Notes: generated from the letters alone by a model not told the origin. DNA of 64,000 bases from Aporhodopirellula aestuarii (GCF_023701485.1 NZ_JAMQBK010000015.1:29393-93392), one strand, 5' to 3'; counted from the stretch's first letter, positions 1 to 8,986 are shown. Numbers and translations are program-made.

Positions 1-1971
1 AGGATGCTTGTCCACAAACTCCTGCCACGCATCGAGTCCCCCCTTCTCTGGCAGCTCGTCACGGGACCAATCCGCCTCGGATGCAAAATCGTTCGCAATC
101 TTTTTGGCATAGCGTTCGAACTCCGAATCGAGCTTTTCCATCGGCCCGATCGCCCCGATAAACGCGTCTTCGGTCGACAATCCCGCACCAAGCGAATCGA
201 GAATCTGCTTCAGTTTTTCGAGCCCGTGTTTCTCAATGAGAAACTGAACCACAAGCGACGATTCGTAGTAAGCGAATTGCAAATGCATCGGTGACGGCGG
301 CGCCAGAAACGCACCGCTGAGTTGACTCGGCGGTGTCAACTCCGACTGGGTTTCCGTCGTACCCAAAATCATTTCCCGGTAACGGGGCGTCATCGACTCA
401 CCCCAAGACGGGTTCTGCGTGCGCTCTTCGTAAACCGAGATCCCTTCGCTAAGCCACCGCGGCATCCGGTTCTTTGTTTTTTCGAGTGTCACAACGTGAC
501 AAAATTCATGCCACAAAACACTCTGCCAATTTGCGGGTCGCTCGCCTTGGCTTGCCGGACTGTTGGCCGTGATCACGCGACCAAAACACACGCCGAGATA
601 GCCGGCCCCACCGGGTAGTCCGAACGTGCGAATCGCAAAGTCTTTTTGATCGGGAAAAATCTCGACCAAGATCGGTGCGTCTGGCTCGACGTCATACTTG
701 GCACACAACACCTCGCGGGCCCGACCTAAAAGATTCAACACCGCGTCGCCATACAGATCGGCTTCACGCGGCTGCATGCGAACATGAATATCGCCCGACT
801 GCAACGTTTCAAACGTCTTGATTCGATCATAGAGCGTGACCAAGTTGTGTGCGACGACGTTGTAGGGATCAGCGTCCGAAACTGATTGCGCCAACTTCCA
901 ACCGTCCGCTTCATCACCCAATCGCAATTGGTCCTGAGCAAGCTGAAAACGGGCGACGTGATAGTCTGGATTCATCGCGATCGCTCGCCTTTGATACGCA
1001 GCCCCCTCGGCGAACCGATATTTCTCGGACAATTTCTTGCCGATCAGATAATCGACTTTTGAATTTTTGCTCCACGTGCTCAGCGCTTTCTCGCGATACT
1101 CCTTTTCTTTTTCAGCGTCCCCGTCGAGATGAGCAAGCACAGCACGCAACGCCCATGCCTCAGGATGCTTGGGATGAATCGCAATGACCTGGTCCAAACG
1201 CTCGATCGCACGATCGTATTGCTCACGATCGATCGCTGCCTCTGCTTGAAAGATCAAACTCGGAATGTGATTCGGATTTAACTCCAATGCTCGTTCGATC
1301 GATTCATTGGCCTTCTTTGCGTCAGAAGACTCATACGCTTTGGCGGCGAGGTATGCGGTCCGCGGATCGGTTGCGTCCACACGTTCCGCCGCGGTGACCG
1401 TTTCCGCGGCGACCTGATAGTCGCCTTTCTCAATCGCGAGCTCGGCCGTCGCGATGTACGCTTCGAGATAATCCGGATCGGAATCGCGAATCCGATCGTA
1501 AAACATCTCCAATATCTTCCGAGCGTCTTCGCCACGTTCGGTGAAGTAGCGTCCCGCCGCGACCAAATTATCACGACTAACGTAGCGAAGCGTGGTGCTC
1601 TGCAACACCGAGAAAAACCGAGCGATCTCGTCTTCACTCCGCTCGATGAAATCGTTGTGCCGCAGCGTTTCGATTCCCAGCAAACGAAGAGTCAAACTCG
1701 ACGGATACCGAGTGATCGCGTTTTCATACGTCGTGAGCGCCTCTGCGTATTTCCCTTGCGTCAGTTGAACGCGAAGTAGCAAGCGAGCCCATCGTTCATT
1801 CCAAATGCCCGCGTCGACTTCCGCGGCGGCGATCGACTCGGCCTCTTCGTACTTACCTGAACGAAAGAGTGACTCGGTCGTTTGCAGGTCCGCCGACTGC
1901 ACCGCCGCAGCGAAAACGACCACTCCGCACCAACTCAAACTAACAGCAACGAACGATCGCACGTCGAACAT
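1..1971 (-). CDS. TPR protein with HExxH peptidase-like domain (partial, runs off the left edge)
   Basis: Reads leftward from an ATG at 1971 and stays open to base 1, giving at least 657 residues; the C-terminus is outside the window. The N-terminus (MFDVRSFVAVSLSW...) looks like a signal peptide ending near AAAVQSAD, so the protein is probably exported. Residues from about 25 to 400 are helical TPR-like repeats (for example around NPNHIPSLIFQAEAAID). A zinc-peptidase motif HEFCH lies at residues 488-492 (bases 496-510), preceded by W and followed by a conserved-looking WLSEGISVYEE segment, as in the MA-like gluzincin clan. Family knowledge suggests a TPR-scaffolded metalloprotease; the substrate is unknown. 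No neighbour is close enough to suggest an operon. Confidence 0.8.
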   Translation of the reverse strand, partial: MFDVRSFVAVSLSWCGVVVFAAAVQSADLQTTESLFRSGKYEEAESIAAAEVDAGIWNERWARLLLRVQLTQGKYAEALTTYENAITRYPSSLTLRLLGIETLRHNDFIERSEDEIARFFSVLQSTTLRYVSRDNLVAAGRYFTERGEDARKILEMFYDRIRDSDPDYLEAYIATAELAIEKGDYQVAAETVTAAERVDATDPRTAYLAAKAYESSDAKKANESIERALELNPNHIPSLIFQAEAAIDREQYDRAIERLDQVIAIHPKHPEAWALRAVLAHLDGDAEKEKEYREKALSTWSKNSKVDYLIGKKLSEKYRFAEGAAYQRRAIAMNPDYHVARFQLAQDQLRLGDEADGWKLAQSVSDADPYNVVAHNLVTLYDRIKTFETLQSGDIHVRMQPREADLYGDAVLNLLGRAREVLCAKYDVEPDAPILVEIFPDQKDFAIRTFGLPGGAGYLGVCFGRVITANSPASQGERPANWQSVLWHEFCHVVTLEKTKNRMPRWLSEGISVYEERTQNPSWGESMTPRYREMILGTTETQSELTPPSQLSGAFLAPPSPMHLQFAYYESSLVVQFLIEKHGLEKLKQILDSLGAGLSTEDAFIGAIGPMEKLDSEFERYAKKIANDFASEADWSRDELPEKGGLDAWQEFVDKHP

Positions 1972-2322
1972 AGGCGGGAGTCCACAAGCATGAACGGAAG
2001 GGGAGGGCAGACAGTTATTCTAGCGGGTCTGCAAAGGCGGGAAGGCCAAAGACGGGGAGCGTCATGCGAACGGAAACCCATTTGTCAGCTCGCCCAGACA
2101 TCACGGTTGTACCCTCTTCGCCCACCCCAAACAAATTTTTCTCGCCCGCCAGTGCCGTTACTTTGCATGCAAGACGACAAAATCCGTGCTTTTTCGGCGG
2201 CAACGCGCCCACTCGACACCCAACTTGGGCCATATTCCAGACACAACCTGAAACATTGAAACTTCTCGGCGTTTGAACACGCCGATTTCAGCGTGTCGCA
2301 TCTTGAAAAACGGAGCCCCTCC
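1972..2322. other. Intergenic region, 5' leader of the SHD1 gene
   Basis: No gene is recognised here; reading frames in it are short and compositionally unlike their neighbours. A small perfect inverted repeat (CGGCGT, 6-base loop, ACGCCG) lies at 2267-2284, about 40 bases before the start codon of the next gene. It has no T-run, so it is not a convincing terminator. Confidence 0.5.
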
Positions 2323-3576
2323 ATGAAACCTCAACACAACGGTCGTCTCACCTACCTTCACTTGCTCGCCTTGCCCTTCCTGGCAGGTCTTTGCTTGACC
2401 TCGCCTTTGCAAGCTGAAATTTGGAGCGACGTCACGGGCAAATTTAAGATTGATGCCCAGTACGAAGGTGTCGACGGCAAGAACGTCGTGTTACGCAAAC
2501 CAGACGGCTCGACCGTTTCGGTTCCGATCAGTCGCCTTAGCGAAGAAAGCCGTACACGGGCAAAACAGTTGTACATGATGTCGAAGTCCGAACAGCCGGC
2601 TTCATCAACGAGAATCTCGCCGAGCGAATCCACATACCAACCCACAAACAACCTTGCCAACATCGTCGCGCCCGCTCCGCCGAACATTGGCGAACTGGCA
2701 CCGTTCCCAACCAACCCAACCTTGCAACAACAAGTCGACTACCTGCAAACGCAACTCATGGCCGGTCACCTCGAAGCAGTCTGGTACTGCCTTCCTGACA
2801 AACTGCGATCACAACTCGACACCCAAGAGTTTCGTGATCTGTATCGGCCTGCCCTCGAGGGTTATTCCGAAACCAACGCGCCGACGGAGAAGATGATTGC
2901 CAAGCTACTCGAGGTACTGACGGTCAAGAAAGAGTTCATCCTTGGCTCTTCGCTACTCGCAGCCGTTCCGCCCGATATCACGCCGAAACTGCAACAGGCC
3001 TACGATCCAGCGATCGGTGTCATGTATGAGTGGATGTCTCTTTCCAAGGGCCTCGAAGCCATTCCGGATACGACCTTTACCGAACTCGTAAACTACCACT
3101 TGCCACGGCTCGGTGCGCACGCCAAGGAACTCTTACCACTGCTTCCCGACGGTACGGTCGACGGCCTACTCAGCCAAATCGTTGTGGTACAAACCGACGC
3201 GACCACAGGAACCATCACCACGCCCAAACAAGGGGGCGAAACCGAAACGATCGAAATGACACTCTACGATGGACGGTGGCTACCCACAGAGTTCGCAGAC
3301 ATGCTGGCCGCCAACGAAAATGATCTGCTCGAGAAAGCAAAAGAGTCCGCAGCGGAATTCGAAAAAATCATGACCCCCGAAAGCCAAGCACAGACAGCGG
3401 CGCTGATGAATACCATCTCCACCCCCGTCACCGCGGCACTCGACAGCCTTCTGGCGGCCAACACCCAATCGGAGTTCGACCAGGCCGCAATGGGTATGGT
3501 TCAACAAGTCATGATGATCGCCGCGAGCATGGGTGGCCCCAATGCAGGCCCTCCCGGTCCTCCCGCGGGATTCTGA
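2323..3576 (+). CDS. Secreted protein with N-terminal SHD1 domain
   Basis: The ATG at 2323 (417 residues) is preferred over an in-frame GTG at 2293 because it opens directly into a signal peptide (MKPQHNGRLTYLHLLALPF..., cleavage near LQA). Residues about 32-85 match the SLA1-homology-1 fold seen in many planctomycete secreted proteins: WSDVTGKFKIDAQYEG, then VVLRKPDGSTVSVPISRLS. The rest (about 330 residues) is helical with no recognised domain and ends in a Pro/Gly-rich tail. SHD1 domains in planctomycetes are usually attached to varied extracytoplasmic domains; the function is unknown. Confidence 0.75.
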   Translation: MKPQHNGRLTYLHLLALPFLAGLCLTSPLQAEIWSDVTGKFKIDAQYEGVDGKNVVLRKPDGSTVSVPISRLSEESRTRAKQLYMMSKSEQPASSTRISPSESTYQPTNNLANIVAPAPPNIGELAPFPTNPTLQQQVDYLQTQLMAGHLEAVWYCLPDKLRSQLDTQEFRDLYRPALEGYSETNAPTEKMIAKLLEVLTVKKEFILGSSLLAAVPPDITPKLQQAYDPAIGVMYEWMSLSKGLEAIPDTTFTELVNYHLPRLGAHAKELLPLLPDGTVDGLLSQIVVVQTDATTGTITTPKQGGETETIEMTLYDGRWLPTEFADMLAANENDLLEKAKESAAEFEKIMTPESQAQTAALMNTISTPVTAALDSLLAANTQSEFDQAAMGMVQQVMMIAASMGGPNAGPPGPPAGF

Positions 3577-3976
3577 TTACTTACTCGCGGACCCACACAA
3601 ACATCACGCGACGATTGGTTGATAATCAGACAGTTTGCTCGCCATTACAACAGCATTGGTGAACGTGTTGGGGGTGACGTATGTCTCCTCTCCCGCGTTG
3701 AGTGTGGGGCGAAGCTCAAGATCGACATTTTGTTTTGACGGATGTTATGCGTCGAACTCGCCCGTTAGGAATTGCAGTCCGCCACCTTTCTTATCGCGGT
3801 CAACAACGTCAAACACTCGCAATGGCGTCCCGCAATCACGCGAAATTGCGGAAATCCCCTGCGATTCGGGGCAAGGTGATGGTACTCAACATCGCTGCGC
3901 CGTGTTGCTCGGCATCCGGTTTGCTTCCCTTGATAACACAAATGAAGCACTCCCCTCATGTAAAGCGAGATTCAAG
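3577..3976. other. Intergenic region before the baeRF gene
   Basis: An open frame continues upstream of 3977, but its residues (Ser/Arg/Cys-rich, no family resemblance) look like non-coding translation. No promoter, RNA or repeat could be assigned with confidence. Confidence 0.4.
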
Positions 3977-5080
3977 ATGTCTACAGCGATCAAAGCCGCT
4001 TCCGTCAATCGTCTCAAATCCAGCGACCTACAGAAGCTTGCCCAGATTACGGCCACACCCTGTGTGTCGATCGTCATGCCGACACACCGTTCCGGCCGCG
4101 AGACGCAGCAAGGTACCATTCGCCTCAAGAATCTCATCACCAAAGCGACGCAGCAACTCGAAGCGAACGACCAAGATGCTTCGTTTCTCGACCCGTTAAA
4201 ACCGCTTCTCAATGACTCAAACTTCTGGCAGCATCAATCCGACGGGCTGGCTATTTTTGCGACGCCTGACGACTGCCATCTTTTCCATCTCAATCGAGAC
4301 GTTCCAGAACACGTAAGCGTCGGCAACGACCTATTCCTCACGCCGCTCGTCCCGAATCACAACGCTCGTGGTGCCTTTTTTGTGCTCTCACTGTCGTGGG
4401 ACGAGGCGAAGCTGTTTCGATGCGAAGACGGCGAACTGACGTCGGTTGAAACAAAAACACTGCCAGGGAAGTACCATGACTTCGTAGTGCCACGCGATCC
4501 CGAAGTAAGTCTACAAAACACCAGCCATCGATCCGTGGGAAACACGCCCGGTACATCCACAGCCATGTTCCACGGGCATGGTGAAGGCGAAGACAAGATC
4601 GAGGCCGACCGCGACCAATATCTCTCACTCGTTGGAGAGCAGGTCGCCGGAGAGATCTACAACACTGACATGCCCCTAATCGTGGTGGCCACAACCGAAA
4701 CATGTGGTCATTTCGAATCGACAACGGATATGGAGATCGCCGCGAAGGTGGAAGGTAGTCCATCTCAGTGGAGCGATCATCAGTTCCAAGAACGAGTCAT
4801 GCAAACGGCCAATGAGGAACTGCCGGCCGACACGGGAGATTTCTTACAACGCTTTGGTACCGCGGTCGCCCAATCTCAGGGATCAAGCGATTACCCAGAA
4901 ATCCTCGAAGCGGCACACAGCGGACGTGTTGAAACCGTGGTGGCCTTCATCGATTCTGCAAACGCCGAAGATGTCAACAAAGTCGTCCTCGAAACGCTTC
5001 GTCATGGCGGTAAAGTAACTCGATGCGAATCCGGGTTCTTACCCGATGGCACCGACATCGCCGCCATCTTTCGCTTCTGA
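3977..5080 (+). CDS. baeRF-type (archaeo-eukaryotic release-factor-like) protein
   Basis: The start ATG at 3977 (367 residues) is chosen because the conserved sequence begins at once: MSTAIKAASVNRLKSSDLQKL, then CVSIVMPTHRSGRE. The order of blocks follows the bacterial eRF1-like family: a PTHR-containing strand, a GLAIFATPDD block near residue 92, a block around FFVLSLSWDEAKLFRCEDGE, and a C-terminal region with VVATTET and GGKVTRCESGFLPDGTDIAAIFRF. Members are predicted to bind ribosomes or act in translation stress, but this is inferred from fold only. The middle is rich in His/Gly (FHGHGEGEDK). No partner gene is adjacent. Confidence 0.7.
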   Translation: MSTAIKAASVNRLKSSDLQKLAQITATPCVSIVMPTHRSGRETQQGTIRLKNLITKATQQLEANDQDASFLDPLKPLLNDSNFWQHQSDGLAIFATPDDCHLFHLNRDVPEHVSVGNDLFLTPLVPNHNARGAFFVLSLSWDEAKLFRCEDGELTSVETKTLPGKYHDFVVPRDPEVSLQNTSHRSVGNTPGTSTAMFHGHGEGEDKIEADRDQYLSLVGEQVAGEIYNTDMPLIVVATTETCGHFESTTDMEIAAKVEGSPSQWSDHQFQERVMQTANEELPADTGDFLQRFGTAVAQSQGSSDYPEILEAAHSGRVETVVAFIDSANAEDVNKVVLETLRHGGKVTRCESGFLPDGTDIAAIFRF

Positions 5081-5221
5081 TTCCGTAGCCCATCGCTTGC
5101 GTAAATGGGCGGTGGCCACCAATGGTGCCGCCAGAACTTCCCGCCACGTTGAGACTCGTCGATTCTCACTCAGAGGCTGTGAATCTATTCGCCGGAGGCG
5201 AAGCAATGTGGTCGTTTGCTC

Positions 5222-5475
5222 GGGACGTTGATTGTTTTAGTGCCTTTTTTAGCGGAACGGCGCAATCCGTCTGGTCCCGAGTCACCGGAGGGCTCGCGGG
5301 CTGTTGTTTTAGGCGTTTCGCAAAAATGAGTGAGCCGACAGCGCTAGCTGCGGGCCTCCAATGGGCACGTTCTAGCCGTTAGGCCCGCGGCTAGCGCCGT
5401 CGGCTCACAAAAACAACAGCCCGCTCGCGCCGTTCCGCTACTTTTGAAATTCTTCAGTAATACAATCGACGTCCC
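5222..5475. repeat. Palindromic dispersed element, copy 1 (with internal insertion)
   Basis: The ends are inverted: GGGACGTTGATTGT at 5222 and the complement of GGGACGTCGATTGT ending at 5475. Inside them AGCGGAACGGCGC pairs with GCGCCGTTCCGCT. The core sequence recurs at 8.1 kb and in part at 56.1 kb. This copy carries an extra 125-base palindrome in the middle, listed separately. It fits a MITE-like or REP-like non-coding element; no transposase is visible. Confidence 0.75.
5298..5422. repeat. Nested hairpin inserted in palindromic element copy 1
   Basis: The outer arms GGGCTGTTGTTTT and AAAACAACAGCCC match perfectly over 13 bases. Inside them a second stem, 5331-5357 with 5381-5407, pairs 25 of 27 positions as Watson-Crick (TGAGCCGAC and GCGCTAGC blocks). 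The other two copies of the host element lack this block, so it was probably inserted into copy 1. Confidence 0.75.
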
Positions 5476-5758
5476 CCGCAAACGAAGCTTACAGGGACGC
5501 TCGTTCGCGGAGCGAACGGCCACACTAATAGCCTCACAACCTATCAGAGAGTGTTGCGACACCATGCGTCTGCACGCACTCGTCCTCGGACTCACAAGCG
5601 ACAACGAATAGATCGCTGCATACGGTGTCCCTGTGAGGCAGCTCCCGTGTTCGGCACACCAATTGCGAAGATTACTGAACAACCCACAACGGTTTGCGTG
5701 TTCTTCGCGTTCAACCAACTCGCCACCTACGAAATCGAAACTCAACAAGAGCCGACTC

Positions 5759-6118
5759 ATGAAGACAAAAATGCTGGCCGCGACGCTGTGCCTTCTCGCA
5801 TGCGGATGTGAAAACGAACCGACCACCTTGCGTGACCAAGCCGAACAGGCACAAGAAAACCTCGAATCCGTCCGCGAGGAAGCCGCCGAACTGATCGCGG
5901 AATCGGAAGCAGATGCGGTTGAAAAGGTGGCAGATGCTCGGGAAGAGGCGCGCGAACAAATTCAGGACGCCAAACAAGAGGCGAGTGAATCCATCGCTGA
6001 AGCGGAAAGAAATCTCGAACGCACAATGCAAGCATTAAAAACGACCACCGTCGTCGACGAGCCAGTGCAGGAGGAGCCAGCAGAGGAGGAGCCGATAACC
6101 TCATCCAATCCCCAGTGA
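5759..6118 (+). CDS. Small coiled-coil lipoprotein
   Basis: The ATG at 5759 gives 119 residues beginning MKTKMLAATLCLLACGCENEP, a classic lipoprotein signal with LLAC as lipobox and the modified Cys at residue 15; this decides the start over upstream in-frame codons. Residues about 22-95 are an uninterrupted, charged coiled coil rich in Glu/Ala/Gln (QAEQAQENLESVREEAAEL). The tail is acidic and Pro-rich (EEPAEEEP). Likely anchored in the envelope as a structural or spacer protein; no specific family is recognised. Confidence 0.7.
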   Translation: MKTKMLAATLCLLACGCENEPTTLRDQAEQAQENLESVREEAAELIAESEADAVEKVADAREEAREQIQDAKQEASESIAEAERNLERTMQALKTTTVVDEPVQEEPAEEEPITSSNPQ

Positions 6119-6203
6119 TTCCGTCTCGCGTGAATCATTCACGCCCTTTCTTACTTCATGTCGAGGCATGCTGTCTTGAACCGGGAAAAATCAAAAAAGA
6201 AAG

Positions 6204-6223
6204 TCTTGACCGATTAGTCCAGA
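6204..6223. promoter_or_regulatory. Candidate TetR/NemR-type operator, SDR box 1
   Basis: The 20-mer TCTTGACCGATTAGTCCAGA aligns base for base with the boxes at 6343 and 19820. It overlaps a plausible -35 (TTGACC at 6206) followed after 16 bases by TACAGT at 6228, a position suited to repression of the SDR gene. Confidence 0.45.
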
Positions 6224-6342
6224 CTCATACAGTGCCCCGTCAATGCAACCCATCAGCGAGCCTTTCGCAGGGTCGTTCAAGAAGACTTTGCGAGAATTTT
6301 TGAACACCGGCTGAACGAAGTCCCCTATTGGTACACACCGCG

Positions 6343-6362
6343 TTTAGACCGATCGTTCCAAA
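6343..6362. promoter_or_regulatory. Candidate TetR/NemR-type operator, SDR box 2
   Basis: The 20-mer TTTAGACCGATCGTTCCAAA lies 122 bases before the SDR start. Its left half (TAGACCGATCG) matches the known NemR/AcuR-like half-site TAGACC; the right half is degenerate. Together with box 1 it brackets the leader of the SDR-HAD operon. The rest of 6119-6484 shows nothing else recognisable. Confidence 0.45.
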
Positions 6363-6484
6363 CAATCAAAAGAACGATGACAGACTTCACGATCCACACG
6401 ACTGACATCGCTTCCGCCGAAAGTAAACAGCGGCCTCAACCATTCGCTTACCGATCTTACTAACTCCCTTCCTAGGACAGAAAC

Positions 6485-7234
6485 ATGACATTTGACATTA
6501 AAAACAAGACCGTCTTGATCACAGGTGCGAACCGGGGAATCGGTAAAGCGATCCTAGAAGAGGCGATCACCCGCGGTGCGTCAAAGGTTTACGCCGCGGT
6601 GCGAGACATCGATTCCGCCGCGCCACTCGTCGAGAAGCATGGCGACCGTGTCGTACCGATTCGCATCGACGTCGACGACGCTGCCTCGATCAAGTCCGCC
6701 GCCGAAGAAGCATCGGACGTTGACGTTGTCGTCAACAACGCAGGTGTGATGAAATTTGCCAACGCGATCTCAGACGATGCGATCGAGGCGTTACAATTCG
6801 AAATGAACGTGAACGTGTACGGTCTCATGCGAATGGCACAAGCATTCGCTCCGACGCTCAAGAGCAACCGCGGAGGTGCTTTCGTGCAACTCAACAGCGT
6901 CGCCTCGGTCAAAACCTTTAGCGACTTCGCCACCTACTGCGCATCCAAGGCTGCCAGCTACGCGATCACGCAAGGGCTGAGAGATTCACTTCGTGACCAA
7001 GGCACTCACGTGCTCAGCGTTCACCCTGGCCCGATCCAAACCGATATGGGTGACGCGGCGGGTTTCGGAGACAGCGCGGGATCGCCCGTCGATGTTGCCA
7101 AAGCAATCTTCGATGGAATCGCCAACGGCAACTTCCACGCTTGGCCTGACGAAGTGGCCCAACAAATCGGCAGTGCCTATCAAAGTTTTGCCGAAAACGT
7201 TGTCGAAGCCGACATGCAAGAGAGCCTCGCGTAG
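6485..7234 (+). CDS. Short-chain dehydrogenase/reductase (SDR)
   Basis: 249 residues, typical for a classical SDR. The nucleotide-binding motif TGANRGIG lies near residues 14-21, VVVNNAGV near 84, the catalytic Ser in QLNSVAS, and YCASK (YxxxK) near residue 157. HPGPIQTDMG follows, as in cytosolic SDRs. It should reduce carbonyls or oxidise alcohols with NAD(P)H; the substrate cannot be told. A secreted HAD gene follows after 60 bases, so they probably share a transcript. Two copies of a motif also found at the 19.8-kb tetR promoter lie upstream, suggesting control by that regulator. Confidence 0.9.
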   Translation: MTFDIKNKTVLITGANRGIGKAILEEAITRGASKVYAAVRDIDSAAPLVEKHGDRVVPIRIDVDDAASIKSAAEEASDVDVVVNNAGVMKFANAISDDAIEALQFEMNVNVYGLMRMAQAFAPTLKSNRGGAFVQLNSVASVKTFSDFATYCASKAASYAITQGLRDSLRDQGTHVLSVHPGPIQTDMGDAAGFGDSAGSPVDVAKAIFDGIANGNFHAWPDEVAQQIGSAYQSFAENVVEADMQESLA

Positions 7235-7294
7235 GCGACGCGTTTCTTGAATGAACTTTCTACACGTCACTCGCCCCCAACCCAACGCGTCTTT

Positions 7295-8089
7295 ATGAAG
7301 AGCTTCTCGATCCGACGAGCACTGTCTTTGGTGGCACTGCTTATAATGTCTGCCGTGCCCGTCAACGCAGAAGAACCCAAACCCGCGAAACAGTCTGAGA
7401 TCAATTCCGTGACCCCCAAACCACGCCCCACTGTCATCCTGTTTGATGTTAACGAGACTCTTCTTAATCTCGCTCCACTGAAAACATCGGTCGGCAAGTC
7501 ACTCGGGGGACGGGAAGACCTGTTGCCGTTGTGGTTCTCAACCATGCTTCATTATTCACTCGTCGAAACGCTGAGTGACAACTACCACGATTTCGGCGAA
7601 ATCGGAACAGCTTCGCTGATGATGGTTGCTAAGAATCAAGGCATTGACATTCAATACGAAGACGCGAAAGAGGCGATCGTCACCCCACTGCGTTCACTGC
7701 CACCTCACGGAGACGTGATCGCAAGCCTCAAATCGCTTTCTCAAAACGGATATCGAATAATCAGCCTGACGAATTCTTCCGCTATCGGCGTTGAAACTCA
7801 GTTTAAGAACGCGGGTTTGACGGATTTGTTTGAAAAGCGGTACTCGGTTGAGACCGTGAAGAAATTCAAACCACATCCGGCCCCGTATCGCATGGTTCTA
7901 GACGATCTCGGTGTCGAACCGAACGAGGTTTTGATGGTCGCCGCACACGCTTGGGATTTAGCGGGCGCCAAAAACGTTGGACTCCAAACCGCGTTCATTG
8001 CCCGCCCCGGCACTTCCCTCTATCCGAACGTCGAACGCCCCGACTATGTCGTGAGCGACCTGCAAGAACTCGTCCGCGTGTTGAAGTAA
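7295..8089 (+). CDS. HAD hydrolase, haloacid dehalogenase type II-like, with signal peptide
   Basis: The ATG at 7295 gives 264 residues starting with a signal peptide (MKSFSIRRALSLVALLIMSA..., cleavage near VNA), so the enzyme probably acts outside the cytoplasm. HAD motif I is FDVNETLLNL with nucleophile Asp51; motif II is SLTNSS; motif III is the Lys in KKFKPHPAPY; motif IV is MVAAHAWDLAGAKNVG. This order is typical of L-2-haloacid dehalogenases, though Tyr and Gly of the usual DxYGT are replaced (DVNET). Most relatives are cytosolic, so export is unusual. Dehalogenation is a family-based guess; a phosphatase role is possible. It lies downstream of the SDR gene. Confidence 0.8.
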   Translation: MKSFSIRRALSLVALLIMSAVPVNAEEPKPAKQSEINSVTPKPRPTVILFDVNETLLNLAPLKTSVGKSLGGREDLLPLWFSTMLHYSLVETLSDNYHDFGEIGTASLMMVAKNQGIDIQYEDAKEAIVTPLRSLPPHGDVIASLKSLSQNGYRIISLTNSSAIGVETQFKNAGLTDLFEKRYSVETVKKFKPHPAPYRMVLDDLGVEPNEVLMVAAHAWDLAGAKNVGLQTAFIARPGTSLYPNVERPDYVVSDLQELVRVLK

Positions 8090-8099
8090 CGCTTGCATT

Positions 8100-8240
8100 C
8101 CACGGTACGGGACGTCGATTGTTTTAGTGCTTTTTTTAGCGGAACGGCGCAAGACGTCCGGTCCCCAGTTACCGGACGGCTCGCGCTGTTCCGCTACTTT
8201 TGAAATCCTGCAGTAATTAAATCGATGCCCCCTACCGTGG
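8100..8240. repeat. Palindromic dispersed element, copy 2
   Basis: The same core as the 5.2-kb element: GGGACGTCGATTGT at 8109, AGCGGAACGGCGC, the GTTACCGGACGGCTCGCG block, and TTCCGCTACTTTTGAAAT. It lacks the nested hairpin of copy 1. Flanking CCACGGTA (8100-8107) and TACCGTGG (8233-8240) form an extra outer stem. It sits between convergent genes and could act as a bidirectional terminator. Confidence 0.75.
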
Positions 8241-8284
8241 CAGGTTCAGAATCAGCCGTCTCGGTTTCGACGATAGCCCGGACA

Positions 8285-8929
8285 TCAAATCGCTGAATAC
8301 TGGCTTAAAAACAATTCGACGCTAGAAGAAACAATCTGCTCTCGTTTCTTTCGCGTCGGTGGAGCCTCACCGTGAAGGATCATGGGCCAGAAGGCGAACG
8401 TGCGCAAGAGCCCCAAGAACTGCATCGCCGCGAACTCGATATCCATTTCGGAAAGACATCCCGACGCCTGCGCCTGTTCGAGAAACGACTCGATACGGAT
8501 AGCAAATCGTCGATGATCCACCTGCTTGCCCACTTCAGGTTCGGCCAACACGCGAGACATGCATGCTCGCGCGAGAGCTTGAACATCGTCCGATGTGATG
8601 AAGTCGACTTCCGCTTCCGCCAACTCGCGTAGCTGCTCAGCGAGGTCTCGGGTGGGATCAAATTTGGTCGTCGGAAGCCGCTGAGATCGCAAGGTGAGTT
8701 CGTCGATAATCGCGTCGAACAAGGACTCTTTGCTGTCGAAATGGTTGTAGAGCGTTCGCTTGCTCACCGATGCGGCATCGGCAATCCCGTTCATGCTGGC
8801 AGCATAAAACCCTCGGGTCTGAAACTCCTGTACCGCCGCCTGGACGATTGCGCATCGCTTGCGATCGGTTAGCCGCCCGCTGCTATCCGCCTCAAAAACT
8901 ACACTTGACAGTTTACTTTTCTTAGCCAT
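8285..8929 (-). CDS. TetR/AcrR family repressor, likely regulator of the adjacent RND operon
   Basis: The ATG at 8929 (214 residues) is preferred; an in-frame ATG at 8965 would leave almost no promoter. The DNA-binding N-terminus reads GFYAASMNGIADAASVSKRT followed by LYNHFDSKESLFDAII, a textbook TetR helix-turn-helix. The C-terminal domain resembles the AcrR/AefR class (FWPMILHGE, near the end). The gene is divergent from an RND fusion-protein/permease pair with only 57 bases between start codons, the usual arrangement for a local efflux repressor. A repeated GTTTACTTTT lies in this region and overlaps the first codons. Confidence 0.88.
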   Translation of the reverse strand: MAKKSKLSSVVFEADSSGRLTDRKRCAIVQAAVQEFQTRGFYAASMNGIADAASVSKRTLYNHFDSKESLFDAIIDELTLRSQRLPTTKFDPTRDLAEQLRELAEAEVDFITSDDVQALARACMSRVLAEPEVGKQVDHRRFAIRIESFLEQAQASGCLSEMDIEFAAMQFLGLLRTFAFWPMILHGEAPPTRKKREQIVSSSVELFLSQYSAI

Positions 8930-8960
8930 AGTTTCAAGGTACACCGCACTGTTTACTTTT
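8905..8960 (+). promoter_or_regulatory. Promoter of the RND operon with repeated putative operator
   Basis: A consensus -35 TTGACA at 8905 is followed after 17 bases by ATAGTT at 8928. The decamer GTTTACTTTT occurs at 8911, in the spacer, and again at 8951, exactly 40 bases on. Two copies at a core promoter between a TetR gene and its likely target suggest operator half-sites; this is inference. Confidence 0.4.
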
Positions 8961-8986
8961 CGCAAGCATAGAAATCTCTGTCGTCA

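Noticed and set aside
2267..2284. Inverted repeat as a terminator or riboswitch
   Set aside because: The stem is only 6 base pairs, there is no T-run, and no conserved riboswitch pattern is seen.
4338..4763. Minus-strand frame of 141 residues opposite the baeRF gene
   Set aside because: It is Arg/Pro/Ser-rich, typical for antisense of a GC-rich coding region, with no homology or start signal.
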